Below are positions 27,804 through 36,875 of a stretch of 64,000 nt of DNA, in pieces. Each line of letters starts with the position of its first letter. Position 1 is the first letter of the stretch. The notes below the pieces were generated by a model, which was not told the DNA's origin, did no database searches, and was given only the letters and a program-made list of their open reading frames with translations. The position numbers and the translations under genes are program-made. This stretch comes from an uncultured Cellvibrionales bacterium (lineage in GTDB: Bacteria > Pseudomonadota > Gammaproteobacteria > Pseudomonadales > Cellvibrionaceae): positions 119,227 to 183,226 of the forward strand of contig CAJWBQ010000003.1 in the NCBI GenBank assembly GCA_913020115.1. Direction: 5' to 3'.

Positions 27804-28217
27804 ATGCACTCCATTCTTGTTAAAGACTACATGGATAACGACCCCCACGCCGTACACGTGACAGCCAATGTGCGCGACGTTGTGAAGAGTTTACTTAAAG
27901 CTGGGGTAATTGGTTGCCCAGTAATTGACGACAAAGAAAACGTCGTCGGATTCGTATCCGAACAAGACTGTATAAAAGAAATGCTGAATGACGCGTTTTA
28001 CTGTGAAGAACCCCCCGCCGTGAGTGTGGTCATGCACAGCGACGTTCTCACCGTAAGCCCCTCAACCAGCATTGTTGAAATTGCGCAAACCATGTTGGCG
28101 CACAAACCTAAAAATTATCCCGTTGTTGATAACGGAAAATTGGTAGGGCTGATTAATCGCAGTCTTATTTTAAAGGCCATTGTCGAGAATGACGAAGACT
28201 GCTACATCCATCACTAA
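27804..28217 (+). CDS. tandem CBS-domain protein
   Basis: The 137-residue protein consists of two CBS motifs, a Bateman module. The first is KDYMDNDPHAVHVTANVRDVV with GCPVIDDKENVVGFVSEQD; the second is VMHSDVLTVSPSTSIVEIAQTML with NYPVVDNGKLVGLINRS. Such modules bind adenine nucleotides and regulate partner proteins. No effector domain is attached. The 3' end overlaps the next gene by 29 bp, and it may be co-transcribed with the two genes downstream. Confidence 0.88.
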   Translation: MHSILVKDYMDNDPHAVHVTANVRDVVKSLLKAGVIGCPVIDDKENVVGFVSEQDCIKEMLNDAFYCEEPPAVSVVMHSDVLTVSPSTSIVEIAQTMLAHKPKNYPVVDNGKLVGLINRSLILKAIVENDEDCYIHH

Positions 28218-29115
28218 ACCTACACTGAGTATTATTGGCGCAGGCAAGCTTGGGAAAACCCTCGCGCGCCTGTGGTCTGAACAAGGTTTTTTTACCCTCA
28301 CCCAAATACTGACACGCCATCGACAAAGCGCCGATGCGGCCCGTGACTTTGTCGGTGCTGGAGAAGCTCACTGGCAAATTGAAACGCTACAAAAAAGTGA
28401 TGTCTACTTAATTGCCACCCCCGACCAAGACATTCAAACTAGCACTCAAAGCCTAGCGGATGCGGGGCTATTGTCGGCAGACTCCATCGTATTTCACTGT
28501 AGCGGCGCACTGTCGTCCCAAGCATTAGCGCCCGCCGAAGCCATGGGCGCGAGCACCGCAAGCGTGCATCCAGTTCACAGCTTCGCCCAGCCCAAGCAAT
28601 CATTACAGCAGTTTAGTGGCAGCACTTGCACCTATGAAGGCTCAAGCCGCGCATTAAAACTACTAATACCAGCCTTTAGCGCACTAGGCACTACCATGCT
28701 AAGCGTTAATCGCGACAACAAAACGCTCTATCATGCGGGCTCAGTATTTGCCTGCAACTACTTGGTGTCTTTGATAGAAGTGAGTTTGAATTGCTTTGAG
28801 GCCGCAGGCATTAACAAATCTGACGCGGCCAAACTACTAGAACCCCTAATGTCAGGCACCTTGAGCAATGTCCTCAACGCGCAATCAGACGAGGCTCTCG
28901 AGTCGCAATACCTAACGGGCCCTATCGCTCGAGGTGAGCAAGATATTGTCGCGAAACAACTGGCCAGCTTAGAGCAGCAACTGCCACAACATAGCAGCCT
29001 ATACAAAGAACTCGGCAAAGTAGCGGTAAAGGTTGCCCAAGACCAAAACAGCGCCAGCCACGAACAACTGGAAGCCATAACTCGGCTTTTTAATACCACA
29101 GCTCCGGGATCTTAA
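28189..29115 (+). CDS. Rossmann-like plus DUF2520 protein (putative NAD(P)-linked dehydrogenase)
   Basis: The N-terminus has a nucleotide-binding fold (LSIIGAGKLGKTLARLW, GxGxxG). The C-terminal helical DUF2520 domain contains ASVHPVHSFAQP, YHAGSVFACNYLVSL and LLEPLMSGTLSNV. The layout resembles ketopantoate or pyrroline-carboxylate reductases, but the substrate is unknown. ATG 28189 is chosen over a TTG at 28180; both overlap the CBS gene. It is about 308 residues. The methyltransferase gene follows after 2 bp. Confidence 0.85.
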   Translation: MTKTATSITKPTLSIIGAGKLGKTLARLWSEQGFFTLTQILTRHRQSADAARDFVGAGEAHWQIETLQKSDVYLIATPDQDIQTSTQSLADAGLLSADSIVFHCSGALSSQALAPAEAMGASTASVHPVHSFAQPKQSLQQFSGSTCTYEGSSRALKLLIPAFSALGTTMLSVNRDNKTLYHAGSVFACNYLVSLIEVSLNCFEAAGINKSDAAKLLEPLMSGTLSNVLNAQSDEALESQYLTGPIARGEQDIVAKQLASLEQQLPQHSSLYKELGKVAVKVAQDQNSASHEQLEAITRLFNTTAPGS

Positions 29116-29117
29116 AC

Positions 29118-29912
29118 TTGAACAAGCACCCTAATGCCCCACAAGGCGACAGCGAAGAATACCTCTCCAAAAAACGCTTTTACGAACAAATATTGACGGT
29201 GTACGGGCGCAAACCTGTGCTTGAAGCACTGCAAGAAAAAGGCGTGAAAGTTCATCGCCTACACCTGGCTGACTCCAATAAATCGGCGGGCATTATTGAC
29301 GATATTATTGCGCTTGCGAAAAATAAAGGAGCCGAAGTGCTCTACCACGATCGCAAAGCTCTATCTAGAATTTCAAAAAACAGCAAGCAAGACCAGGGAG
29401 TTGCCGTGGACCTTGTCTGTCAGGGTTACGTTAATTACCAAGACTTTTTGACAAAGATTCCCCGCACCCACTTCGAATTACTAGCCTTAGATGGCATCAC
29501 CAACCCGCAAAATTTGGGAATGATTATTCGTTCAGCCTGCGCTGGCGGAGTGGACGGCATTCTACTACCGTCGAAAGGCAGCGCCAAAATTGACCCGCTA
29601 GTAATTAAAGCCAGCGCTGGAACTTTGTTTCGAGCACGCATCTTACGCTGCGAGAACCTAGCCCAAGCCCTAAAAGATTTTCAAGACGCGGGCGCCAAAG
29701 TTTGCGGCTTGTCTTCTCACGTAGAAACCCGGCTCCAACAATTACCTGACAAGCAGGCGAGAATCTATGTGCTGGGCAATGAAACAGAAGGGGTTTCGAA
29801 ATCGGTGAGTGAGCTGTGCGATGAGATGGTTTCTATTCCAATGAATAACGGTGTGGAATCTCTGAACGTTGCGGTCACCGCAAGCTTAATTGCCTTTAAG
29901 TCAATGCTGTAG
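29118..29912 (+). CDS. TrmH/SpoU-family RNA 2'-O-methyltransferase (RlmB-like)
   Basis: An N-terminal substrate-binding domain (VYGRKPVLEALQEKGVKVHRLHLAD) is followed by the SpoU knot domain with its three motifs: DGITNPQNLGMIIRSA, YVLGNETEGVS and IPMNNGVESLNVAVTASL. The enzyme methylates a ribose 2'-OH in rRNA or tRNA. The layout is that of RlmB (23S G2251), but the gene lies outside the usual rnr-rlmB context, so the target is uncertain. The start is TTG 29118, directly after the preceding stop. The 3' end overlaps a convergent gene by 12 bp. Confidence 0.87.
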   Translation: MNKHPNAPQGDSEEYLSKKRFYEQILTVYGRKPVLEALQEKGVKVHRLHLADSNKSAGIIDDIIALAKNKGAEVLYHDRKALSRISKNSKQDQGVAVDLVCQGYVNYQDFLTKIPRTHFELLALDGITNPQNLGMIIRSACAGGVDGILLPSKGSAKIDPLVIKASAGTLFRARILRCENLAQALKDFQDAGAKVCGLSSHVETRLQQLPDKQARIYVLGNETEGVSKSVSELCDEMVSIPMNNGVESLNVAVTASLIAFKSML

Positions 29913-30719
29913 CAAGGCTGGGTTTGATAAACACTTCCCGTTGTTGCAAACAAACGGGAAGGCTTCTTCTGCGTCTTCCTTTCCTAAAGCGTTTAATAAA
30001 AGCTCCCAAACTTTCCCCTTGCCCAGTAACTCTTTAAAACGTCGGTCAAAGTGTTTTTTCAAGGCTAAACCCCGAGCATCTTCGCGAAAAGCAAAATAGA
30101 TGGCCGACTGTGGCAAATCACCCTTGATCACAAAAGGCAGATCCAACTTCTCCATGTAATGCTCTAGATCGGGCCGATAATCCAAAATGACATCGAGCCG
30201 ACCAACCTGAAGCATTCGCAACATAAGATCAATTGATTCGAATTCTCGATAGTGGGCCGACACAGGCAGTCGCCCTTCAAAGGCATAACCCTCAATAGAA
30301 CCAACTCGAAGGTTTGTAAGAGACTCGGTGCCCTTCCAACTCGCCGCTCGCTCAGGCGTCATCACTGCCGCCAATACTTCACGCTCAACAGGCAAGTCGG
30401 AAAAATAGCCCTTTCTTAACTCATTATTATAAACTCCAAGGACGATGTCAGCGCCTCCGCCCTCTAACATTTTCAATGAAGCGGGAAAGGAAACAATTTT
30501 GAAGTCAAGCTCATATTCAGGTTTAGTGTAGACTGCACGAAGTACATCGAAGTAAAAACCGCTAAAGTCTGGGTCGGTGTAACCCATCCAGTGCGCCGTG
30601 CGAACAGCGATCAATGCAGGCTGTTGTGCTGACTCCGAATTTTGTGCAAAGAGCGATGTCGATGCCAAGGAGCTTACAAGCAACAAGATAGCGACTGAAA
30701 TTCTAAAATCTTCTAACAA
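29901..30719 (-). CDS. periplasmic solute-binding protein (SBP_bac_3 type)
   Basis: A signal peptide of about 25 residues ends SLFAQ. A two-lobe amino-acid-type binding domain follows: DFSGFYFDVLRAVYTKPEYELDFKIVSFPASLKMLEGGGADIVLG, then RVGSIEGYAFEGRLPVS and LQVGRLDVILDYRPDLEHYM. No ABC permease lies nearby, so it may deliver ligand to a remote transporter or act as an accessory sensor. The start is TTG 30719, with only a weak ribosome site, and could be shorter. It is up to 272 residues. Confidence 0.78.
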   Translation of the reverse strand: MLEDFRISVAILLLVSSLASTSLFAQNSESAQQPALIAVRTAHWMGYTDPDFSGFYFDVLRAVYTKPEYELDFKIVSFPASLKMLEGGGADIVLGVYNNELRKGYFSDLPVEREVLAAVMTPERAASWKGTESLTNLRVGSIEGYAFEGRLPVSAHYREFESIDLMLRMLQVGRLDVILDYRPDLEHYMEKLDLPFVIKGDLPQSAIYFAFREDARGLALKKHFDRRFKELLGKGKVWELLLNALGKEDAEEAFPFVCNNGKCLSNPALLQH

Positions 30720-30857
30720 GCTGCACCATTAACGTTACAATAGACAGGTTTCACTATAAAGTCTGGCACAGCCCACGAATAAGGGCCAATAAATTCCAAG
30801 CTTTATAAGCGCGCCCAATAAAAGCACAGATAACCCTATAAAAGCAATGGAAATACC

Positions 30858-31337
30858 ATGGTAAAATCAATGCTAAATGGCCAATGCTATTGTGGCATTT
30901 CACTGCCCTATTCGGAATGCTGCGGCAGCCTTATAGGCGGCGTACAAGTGGCTCAACAACCCGAGCAATTGATGCGCTCGAGGTACTCTGCTTTCTGCAC
31001 AGGAAACATTGATTACCTAGTGGCAACACTGCACCCAGAGATGCGTCGGCAAGATGATCGTGAAGTATTGCAAAATACCATTGCCAATACTCACTGGAAC
31101 AGGCTGAAAGTCATTGCGACTAGCCTTCAAAGCCCAGTAAAAGGCGAAGTGGAATTTGTGGTGTTTTATGGTTCCACGGCTCAGGAACAAATGCATGAGC
31201 TGTCACGATTTGTCAAAGAAAATGGTCGCTGGTATTACCTTGATGGAGAAATGTTCAATCACCACAGCCTAGGCCGTAACGAACTCTGCTGGTGTGGCGA
31301 AAATAAAAAACTAAAGCACTGCCACCGAACTTCTTAG
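30858..31337 (+). CDS. YchJ-family SEC-C zinc-binding protein
   Basis: The layout is an N-terminal Cys cluster (CYCG...YSECC), the conserved LMRSRYSAFCTGNIDYLVATLHP core of an NTF2-like domain, SRFVKENGRWYYLDG, and a C-terminal SEC-C motif. That motif reads CWCGENKKLKHCH here, with CxC and CH instead of the usual CxCGSGKKYKKCC, so one ligand is His. The protein is 159 residues and its function is unknown. The stop overlaps alr by four bases on the other strand. Confidence 0.88.
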   Translation: MVKSMLNGQCYCGISLPYSECCGSLIGGVQVAQQPEQLMRSRYSAFCTGNIDYLVATLHPEMRRQDDREVLQNTIANTHWNRLKVIATSLQSPVKGEVEFVVFYGSTAQEQMHELSRFVKENGRWYYLDGEMFNHHSLGRNELCWCGENKKLKHCHRTS

Positions 31338-32425
31338 ATATTTACTTCACTGTAAATACGCGGAGTGCGCATAGGCATGCGCGTTAATACTTCGTAGCCA
31401 ATGGTACCGGCATGCCCTGCAACTTCGTTGGCACTCAAATTATCGCCCCAAAGAATAACTTCATCGCCTATAGCGACTGAATCTATATCGCTTACATCCA
31501 CGGTAATCATGTCCATTGAAACTCGCCCCACCAAGGGGGCTCTCTGCCCATTCACGAGAACTGGCGTACCACTGGGTGCCTGTCGGGGATATCCGTCTCC
31601 GTAACCCATGGCAATGGTAGCAATTTTAGTGGTTCGCGTAGCAGTCCAACTGGCGGCGTAGCCTACACTCTCACCGGCAACAACTTCTCGTAGAGAAATA
31701 ATCGCCGACTTCAGTGTCATCACAGCTTGAAGTGTATCGGCTTCAGCTTGAGCTACAGAAAATGGAGAGTTGCCGTACAGCATAAAGCCAGGGCGGTTCC
31801 ACTCGGCGATGGCTTGTGGCCACGCTAAAATTCCAGGGGAGTTCGCCAAACTTAAAGGGGCGCCTAAATCGCGAGCGGCATCACGTAAACAAGCAATTTG
31901 CTGAGACGTCATTTCACTTTCAAGATCATCACCACAGGCGAAGTGCGTGGCGACTACAATAGTTTTATCAACATTTTTACAAGCGTGCATACGCCGGTAT
32001 GCAGGCATCAAATCTTCTACGCTCAAACCCAAACGATGCATGCCGGTATCAACTTTCAACCACACCTTTAGAGCTTCGGTAACAGAAGCGTTCTCTAAAG
32101 CCAAAAACTGTTGTTCATTTTCCAGCATTAACCAAAAATTATTCTCTGCGGCAATACTGACTTCGTCAGCGGAAAAAATTCCTTCCAGTAAGAGGATAGG
32201 CTGTTCAATACCCGCCGCTCGCAACTCCAAAGCTTCTTCAATACAGGCCACACCAAAGGCTGGCGCGAGATCGGCTAAAGCTCGTGCCACTGGCACAGCA
32301 CCGTGACCATAAGCATTGGCTTTCACCACAGCCAAAGCCAAGCCAGGCGAGCAAAGAGACGCGGCCAATTGAAAATTGTGGCGCAGCGCCTCGAGATTAA
32401 TAATTGCTTTTGCCGGACGAGCCAT
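31334..32425 (-). CDS. alr: alanine racemase
   Basis: This PLP enzyme interconverts L- and D-alanine. The catalytic Lys is K35 in VVKANAYGHG. The C-terminal domain contains GYAASWTATRTTKIATIAMGYGDGYPR with the second catalytic base Tyr, followed by GRVSMDMITVDVSD. It has 363 residues, full length. It lies 9 bp after a D-amino-acid transaminase gene on the same strand and is probably in its operon. This suggests a role in D-amino-acid turnover (DadX-like) in addition to, or instead of, wall synthesis. Confidence 0.95.
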   Translation of the reverse strand: MARPAKAIINLEALRHNFQLAASLCSPGLALAVVKANAYGHGAVPVARALADLAPAFGVACIEEALELRAAGIEQPILLLEGIFSADEVSIAAENNFWLMLENEQQFLALENASVTEALKVWLKVDTGMHRLGLSVEDLMPAYRRMHACKNVDKTIVVATHFACGDDLESEMTSQQIACLRDAARDLGAPLSLANSPGILAWPQAIAEWNRPGFMLYGNSPFSVAQAEADTLQAVMTLKSAIISLREVVAGESVGYAASWTATRTTKIATIAMGYGDGYPRQAPSGTPVLVNGQRAPLVGRVSMDMITVDVSDIDSVAIGDEVILWGDNLSANEVAGHAGTIGYEVLTRMPMRTPRIYSEVNI

Positions 32426-32434
32426 AGTGAGTTC

Positions 32435-33292
32435 TTAGTAGTTTGATTTTGCAGCGGAATAAAGTGTCTGTGCTTTTACCCAAACATCACCTACGCCACC
32501 CTGCCCTACTGGACGCCCGTCAATTTCAACAACGGGCGCGATCTCTTTGCTCGAGCTGGTCAACCACACCTCATCAGCCCCGCGCACTTCGTCCATTGTC
32601 ACAGGGCGTTCTTCAACTTTTATAGAACCGTCTTTGCGCAATATGTCTAGTAACATCAAGCGAGTGATGCCCGGTAATATCTGATGATCGAGGGGAGGAG
32701 TAATTACCACACCGTCTTTAACGATGTAGGCATTACACGCACTGCCTTCGGTCATTTCATTATCGCTGTTGTAGAGAATGGTTTCGTTATTGCCTTCCGA
32801 GTGCCCCTGCTGGAAATGCATAACATTACCCAGCAGTGCCGTTGATTTAATGTTGCAACGCTTCCACCGTAAGTCTTCGGTAGTGGCTACTTTATATCCC
32901 TTCACTTTGGCTTTATCAGCCACAGGCGCCGGGGGAATCTCAAAGACAAAAGCAAAAACAGTGGCGTCTATATTGTCGGGATAAGCGTGGAATCGCTTAG
33001 TATCAGCACCGCGGCTGACATGCAGATAAACACCTAGATTATCGCCTTCGTTTTTAGCGGCCAAAGTTTCACACACGGCACGCCACTGGTCTGCACTAAA
33101 ATCGAAATCTATACCGATAAGCGCTAAACCCTCCACCATGCGGTCTATATGAGGCCCAAAACCCACCAAATTTCCGTCGTAGGATGGAATCACTTCATAA
33201 ATGCCATCGCCAAACAGAAACCCGCGATCCATAGGGGAAATCTTCGCTTCTTCAAGCGGCATATAAGAACCATTTAAATAGACAATGCTCAT
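32435..33292 (-). CDS. dat: D-amino-acid transaminase (PLP fold type IV)
   Basis: The enzyme typically exchanges amino groups between D-alanine and 2-oxoglutarate, giving D-glutamate. The catalytic Lys is K149 in CNIKSTALLGNVM. SPMDRGFLFGDGIYEVIPSYDG and MTEGSACNAYIV are class-IV landmarks, and RGADTKRFH resembles the carboxylate-binding loop of Bacillus D-alanine transaminase. A branched-chain transaminase (IlvE) is the alternative, but length (285) and loop favour the D-type. The product D-glutamate would be a substrate for the cyclase genes a few hundred bases upstream. Confidence 0.85.
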   Translation of the reverse strand: MSIVYLNGSYMPLEEAKISPMDRGFLFGDGIYEVIPSYDGNLVGFGPHIDRMVEGLALIGIDFDFSADQWRAVCETLAAKNEGDNLGVYLHVSRGADTKRFHAYPDNIDATVFAFVFEIPPAPVADKAKVKGYKVATTEDLRWKRCNIKSTALLGNVMHFQQGHSEGNNETILYNSDNEMTEGSACNAYIVKDGVVITPPLDHQILPGITRLMLLDILRKDGSIKVEERPVTMDEVRGADEVWLTSSSKEIAPVVEIDGRPVGQGGVGDVWVKAQTLYSAAKSNY

Positions 33293-33378
33293 ACAGTTTT
33301 GCTACCTACTTATACAACAAAGGGCGGGCAGTTTATCAAAAGGTTTTCCGTTGATCCTGCTAACAAATTATCAATTTT

Positions 33379-33392
33379 TAGTGAATTCACTA
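33379..33392. repeat. perfect 14-bp palindrome between the transaminase and LysR genes
   Basis: TAGTGAATTCACTA is self-complementary and lies about 86 bp before the transaminase start. It is a possible operator for the adjacent LysR regulator. Confidence 0.35.
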
Positions 33393-33436
33393 GTTAAGGT
33401 ACAGCTTTTAAGCGAAATCCACTAGCCACTCCAATA

Positions 33437-34312
33437 CTACAGCATTAAATGTCTGGCACTATCAGCCAGCAGACCAGGGAGGATTCTGTCGTCATCCACC
33501 CGCCAAGTACAACAGAAATCCAAATTTGGTACCTGTATGTCTATGTCCAGCCTATCCAGGCGACCTGTGGCGAGATGATCAACCACTAAAGGTTCAGGCA
33601 ACAAGGCCAGCCCTAAGCCCTGCTCTGCCAGCTCTAGCAGGCTGGCAACCGAACTGCATGTATGCTGCATGGGCCTAGCCCCCGGCAAGGGTTTTAGAGC
33701 TTCCTGGAGGTACTTCCAAGGCTTAGTGCCCCGCGGAAAACTCAACAAGGGGTAATCCACTAAATCGGCCAAGCCCAGCCCCTGGTTTTTGAGCTTCAGA
33801 CTCGGCGAACCCACCCACACCTGTGAATAGCTGCTCAATGGCTCTGTTACCAGGCCATCGCCATAGTGTTCGAACACCATAAAACACAAGTCTAGTTGAT
33901 GCTCTTGTAACTGTGTCCAAAGCACCGATGAAACATCCACCACAAACTCAAATTCTATAAGCGGGAAAAACTCCCGCCAATTCTGCAGTAAGGGCCCCAA
34001 CCAAAGGTGCGCCAAGGTATCGGTAAGGCCAACACGCACAATACCCTGCTCAGGGGAACTCTCGCTCAATTGAGCTTTCATTTCCTGGTGGATGGCCACT
34101 AACTTCTCGGCGTAGGGCAGCAACTGCTGCCCTCTTGAAGTTAGACGAGTGCCACTCTTGTCGCGGGCAAAAAGTTTAACGCCCAAGACATCTTCTAGGG
34201 CAACGATACGCGCCGATATTGCCGGCTGGGAAGCATGTAAATGCTGCGCGGCCGCGTGAAAGCTCTGCAGTTGCGCCACCTTAACAAAGGTGAGCAGATT
34301 GCGAATGCGCAT
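33437..34312 (-). CDS. LysR-family transcriptional regulator
   Basis: The N-terminal winged helix (LLTFVKVAQLQSFHAAAQHLHASQPAISARIVALEDVLGVKLFAR, given here as the family landmark region, residues 6-50) is followed by the effector domain (about 90-285). It is 291 residues. Its ATG overlaps the stop of the D-glutamate cyclase-like gene (TAATG), so regulator and enzymes are co-transcribed. This implies local control of the 5-oxoproline/D-glutamate genes, with 5-oxoproline or a D-amino acid as a plausible inducer. Confidence 0.92.
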   Translation of the reverse strand: MRIRNLLTFVKVAQLQSFHAAAQHLHASQPAISARIVALEDVLGVKLFARDKSGTRLTSRGQQLLPYAEKLVAIHQEMKAQLSESSPEQGIVRVGLTDTLAHLWLGPLLQNWREFFPLIEFEFVVDVSSVLWTQLQEHQLDLCFMVFEHYGDGLVTEPLSSYSQVWVGSPSLKLKNQGLGLADLVDYPLLSFPRGTKPWKYLQEALKPLPGARPMQHTCSSVASLLELAEQGLGLALLPEPLVVDHLATGRLDRLDIDIQVPNLDFCCTWRVDDDRILPGLLADSARHLML

Positions 34313-35175
34313 TAGGCGGTAAAACCCGCGAGCTCGCGTAAATTCAGAAGTAGCAATTCACCCTCGCTTAGGGGAAGCCCATCTTCTGTCAGTGTATTCT
34401 CTCTTGTTACTCCATCAACACTGCCACGAGCTGAGAAATATTCTAAGCAAGCCAGAAGATTAAACGATGCCAAGAGATCTTCTCCCTGCAAAAAGCTCAA
34501 CATGGCCACAAGGCCGTGGCCACCCCAATTAGAGACGTCTGCCACAATTAACTCATCACAGGTGGTGGCTGCAGGCACAATGTCTAAATCGCGCAAGGCC
34601 TCACCGATATTGCCCATGCCTATTTCATTTCCACCATCACCTATGGCAATGGTAGGGCAATCACTCTGCCGCATAAACGTGTCAAAACAGGCCGATCTTG
34701 GGCTGATGGATTCACCTCGCATATTGTAATAGCCACCGTCAGCAGACTGACCCGGTCGCTCAATAGAGATGATTAATTCGGGTTGATACTTGGCGAGAGC
34801 ATCACTCGCTTCTTGCTCTTGTGCATCGTGCTCACCCACTAGTAATTCGTGAACTTGGTAGTCGCCCTTAAGTGCATCAGACAAAGGCGCACCACAAACA
34901 ATAATGGGCTTTGCCCCTAAGGCCTCCAAGGCGCGGTAAAGTGAAACTGCCCCTACAGGGCCGTCGGTTTCAAAGGTATCAACAACAGGAAAACCCGTGC
35001 CAATAAGCACAACACCCCGACAAGCTTGCATCATTTTTGCGGCGCGTAATACATAGCCAGGCGCCAAGGCGGGCTGCACTGATTTCATACCGCGAAGATT
35101 TCGGCTTACCAATAAATTCTCAATAGCGAAACTGAGTGCTTCAGCACTTTGATTAAGAGACTGTTCGTTTTTCAT
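34312..35175 (-). CDS. DUF4392 protein, D-glutamate cyclase-like (C-terminal half of mammalian DGLUCY)
   Basis: In mammals, D-glutamate cyclase (DGLUCY) converts D-glutamate to 5-oxo-D-proline and consists of a DUF1445 and a DUF4392 part. This 287-residue protein shows the DUF4392 pattern: GVVLIGTGFPV, ETDGPVGAVSLYRALEALGAKPIIVC, LIISIERPGQSADGGYYNMRG and CPTIAIGDGGNEIGMGNI, then a C-terminal VSNWGGHGLVAML. The last two are likely ligand or metal sites. The DUF1445 partner is encoded at 37618-38406 in the same operon. The activity is inferred from family and context. Confidence 0.82.
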   Translation of the reverse strand: MKNEQSLNQSAEALSFAIENLLVSRNLRGMKSVQPALAPGYVLRAAKMMQACRGVVLIGTGFPVVDTFETDGPVGAVSLYRALEALGAKPIIVCGAPLSDALKGDYQVHELLVGEHDAQEQEASDALAKYQPELIISIERPGQSADGGYYNMRGESISPRSACFDTFMRQSDCPTIAIGDGGNEIGMGNIGEALRDLDIVPAATTCDELIVADVSNWGGHGLVAMLSFLQGEDLLASFNLLACLEYFSARGSVDGVTRENTLTEDGLPLSEGELLLLNLRELAGFTA

Positions 35176-35222
35176 AATTCTAAACCTTTCACTAAATACT
35201 ATAAGGGCTCAGCGCGACGCCA

Positions 35223-36176
35223 CTACAGACTCACCACATTTGTACGTTGAAAATAACTTTCCGCTAAACATAAATCATTGTGCGCGTGATCTATGGTCAC
35301 AGGTTCAAAATTTATTTTTGCACCTGGCATGCACTGCCCTAAGCGCGCTACGTCCAGCGACACCATAGATCCAATCTTTGGATAACCACCAATAGTTTGC
35401 CTATCATTTAACAGCACAATGGGTTGCCCGTCGGCTGGAACTTGAATGGCGCCCAGGCAAATTCCCTCGGATAAAATACCGTCGACAGAAGGTTTTATTT
35501 CCGCGCCGGTTAAGCGATAGCCCATGCGATCGCAGCGATCACTGACTTCGTATTCACTGCTAAAAAATTGGCGCTGTTGAAAACGACTAAAATAATGTTG
35601 CTGATAGCCAGGAATCACCTTCAGATTAATTTCCTTGGCATAAGTTGGTCGCGACTCTTCAGGCAAAACACTTAAGGGGTGACTAGCATGCGCGTCACAA
35701 GGAAGCAGATCACCAGCACTCAGCTTGTCACCGTTTAAGCCACCTATCGATTCACGTACAACCGTTGTAGAACTGCCAAACTCTGCATCGACTTTAAAAC
35801 CACCCGCAACGGCTAGATAAGAACGACAGCCTTCGCTTGCAAAACCCAAGTCAATTTTATCGCCCGCCTTAATTGCGTGGCATCGCCACATCTCTGCGTC
35901 TAAACCATTAATTTTGAGTGCTACAGTGGCACCTGTCACCACTATGGCGGTGTCAAGTTGGGCCTCTAGAGACAAGCCTCCAATACTCGCTTCCAACAAG
36001 CTGGCATTCTCATCATTGCCCAGCAAGCGGTTTGCCCAACGAAAAGCGGTGGGGTCCACTGGTCCACCGGAGGTTAAACCGATGCGGTGATGCCCAAAGC
36101 GACCTAGGTCTGTAATTAAAGATAGGATGCCAGGTTTAAGAACAGTAAACCCGCGAGTGCTATTGTCTGCGCTCAT
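35223..36176 (-). CDS. pxpC: 5-oxoprolinase subunit C (biotin-dependent carboxyltransferase-like)
   Basis: PxpABC hydrolyses 5-oxoproline to glutamate with ATP. PxpC belongs to the KipA/AHS2 family: FTVLKPGILSLITDLGRFGHHRIGLTSGGPVDPTAFRWANRLLGN, SYLAVAGGF, DRMGYRLTG and GQPIVLLNDRQTIGGYPKIG. The protein has 317 residues, the typical size. It starts at ATG 36176, immediately after the pxpB stop (TAG-ATG), so the two subunits are translationally coupled. Confidence 0.93.
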   Translation of the reverse strand: MSADNSTRGFTVLKPGILSLITDLGRFGHHRIGLTSGGPVDPTAFRWANRLLGNDENASLLEASIGGLSLEAQLDTAIVVTGATVALKINGLDAEMWRCHAIKAGDKIDLGFASEGCRSYLAVAGGFKVDAEFGSSTTVVRESIGGLNGDKLSAGDLLPCDAHASHPLSVLPEESRPTYAKEINLKVIPGYQQHYFSRFQQRQFFSSEYEVSDRCDRMGYRLTGAEIKPSVDGILSEGICLGAIQVPADGQPIVLLNDRQTIGGYPKIGSMVSLDVARLGQCMPGAKINFEPVTIDHAHNDLCLAESYFQRTNVVSL

Positions 36177-36875
36177 CTACGCGATCTCCCCTTCCAGCGT
36201 GCCACCCAGAGCCAGAAATTGCTCTCGGGAAACGGCTTTAAATTTCACTCGATCACCCACTTGAACGGGCATAGTGGGTTCAGCGTCTGGATTAAACATA
36301 CGCTCTGGGCACAAGCCAATTAAATTCCAACCACCGGGGGATACCGCTGGATAAACCGCCGTTTGCCGGTCGGCAATTCCCACGGCACCACGGGGCACTT
36401 TCATGCGCGGCGTTGCCAGTCTCGGTGAAGCAATACGCTCGTCAACCTCACCCAGATAAGCGAAGCCCGGCGCAAAACCAATGGCGTAAACGAGATATTC
36501 GCCCTGCTGATGAATCGCAATAATGTCGTCGACAGATAAACCTGTACGCTCAGAAATAATGGCTAAATCGGGACCAGATTCAAGGCTGTAATACACCGGC
36601 AGCTCAATCACCTTACCTTCACTCAGGCGGTCATTTTCCAAGCTGATCGCTTGCAGTGCTTCCCGAATCATTTTACGAACGGCCAAGTGATCACAGAGCA
36701 AGGGGTTAAACACCACCAACAAAGAAGCATAAGAAGGCACAAGGTCAATTAAGTGATGTTTTAAGGTGAGCGACAGCAAGTCCACGGCCTGCTGCACTTG
36801 CGCAGAAATTTTGGGCTCTGTTTTTTCCCCAAAATAAATGATTAAGGCGTTCTCGCCTGCGACGTGAATATTCAC
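36177..36875 (-). CDS. pxpB: 5-oxoprolinase subunit B (KipI/AHS1 family)
   Basis: This is the second subunit of the ATP-dependent 5-oxoprolinase. AHS1 landmarks are ENALIIYFGE, LVPSYASLLVVFNP, LVYAIGFAPGFAYLGEVDERIASPRLATPRMKVPRGAVGIAD and GGWNLIGLCP. The start is GTG 36875: it overlaps the pxpA stop as GTGA, and the protein then begins MNIHVAGENALI. A longer frame to 36941 would run inside pxpA. It is 232 residues, close to E. coli YbgJ. Confidence 0.93.
   Translation of the reverse strand: MNIHVAGENALIIYFGEKTEPKISAQVQQAVDLLSLTLKHHLIDLVPSYASLLVVFNPLLCDHLAVRKMIREALQAISLENDRLSEGKVIELPVYYSLESGPDLAIISERTGLSVDDIIAIHQQGEYLVYAIGFAPGFAYLGEVDERIASPRLATPRMKVPRGAVGIADRQTAVYPAVSPGGWNLIGLCPERMFNPDAEPTMPVQVGDRVKFKAVSREQFLALGGTLEGEIA

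Noticed and set aside
29118..29912. Naming the SpoU methyltransferase rlmB outright
   Set aside because: The domain layout fits, but the gene is not next to rnr and the target cannot be read from sequence.
30720..30857. Gap between the binding-protein gene and ychJ searched for a tRNA or small RNA
   Set aside because: No cloverleaf or strong hairpin with T-run was found.
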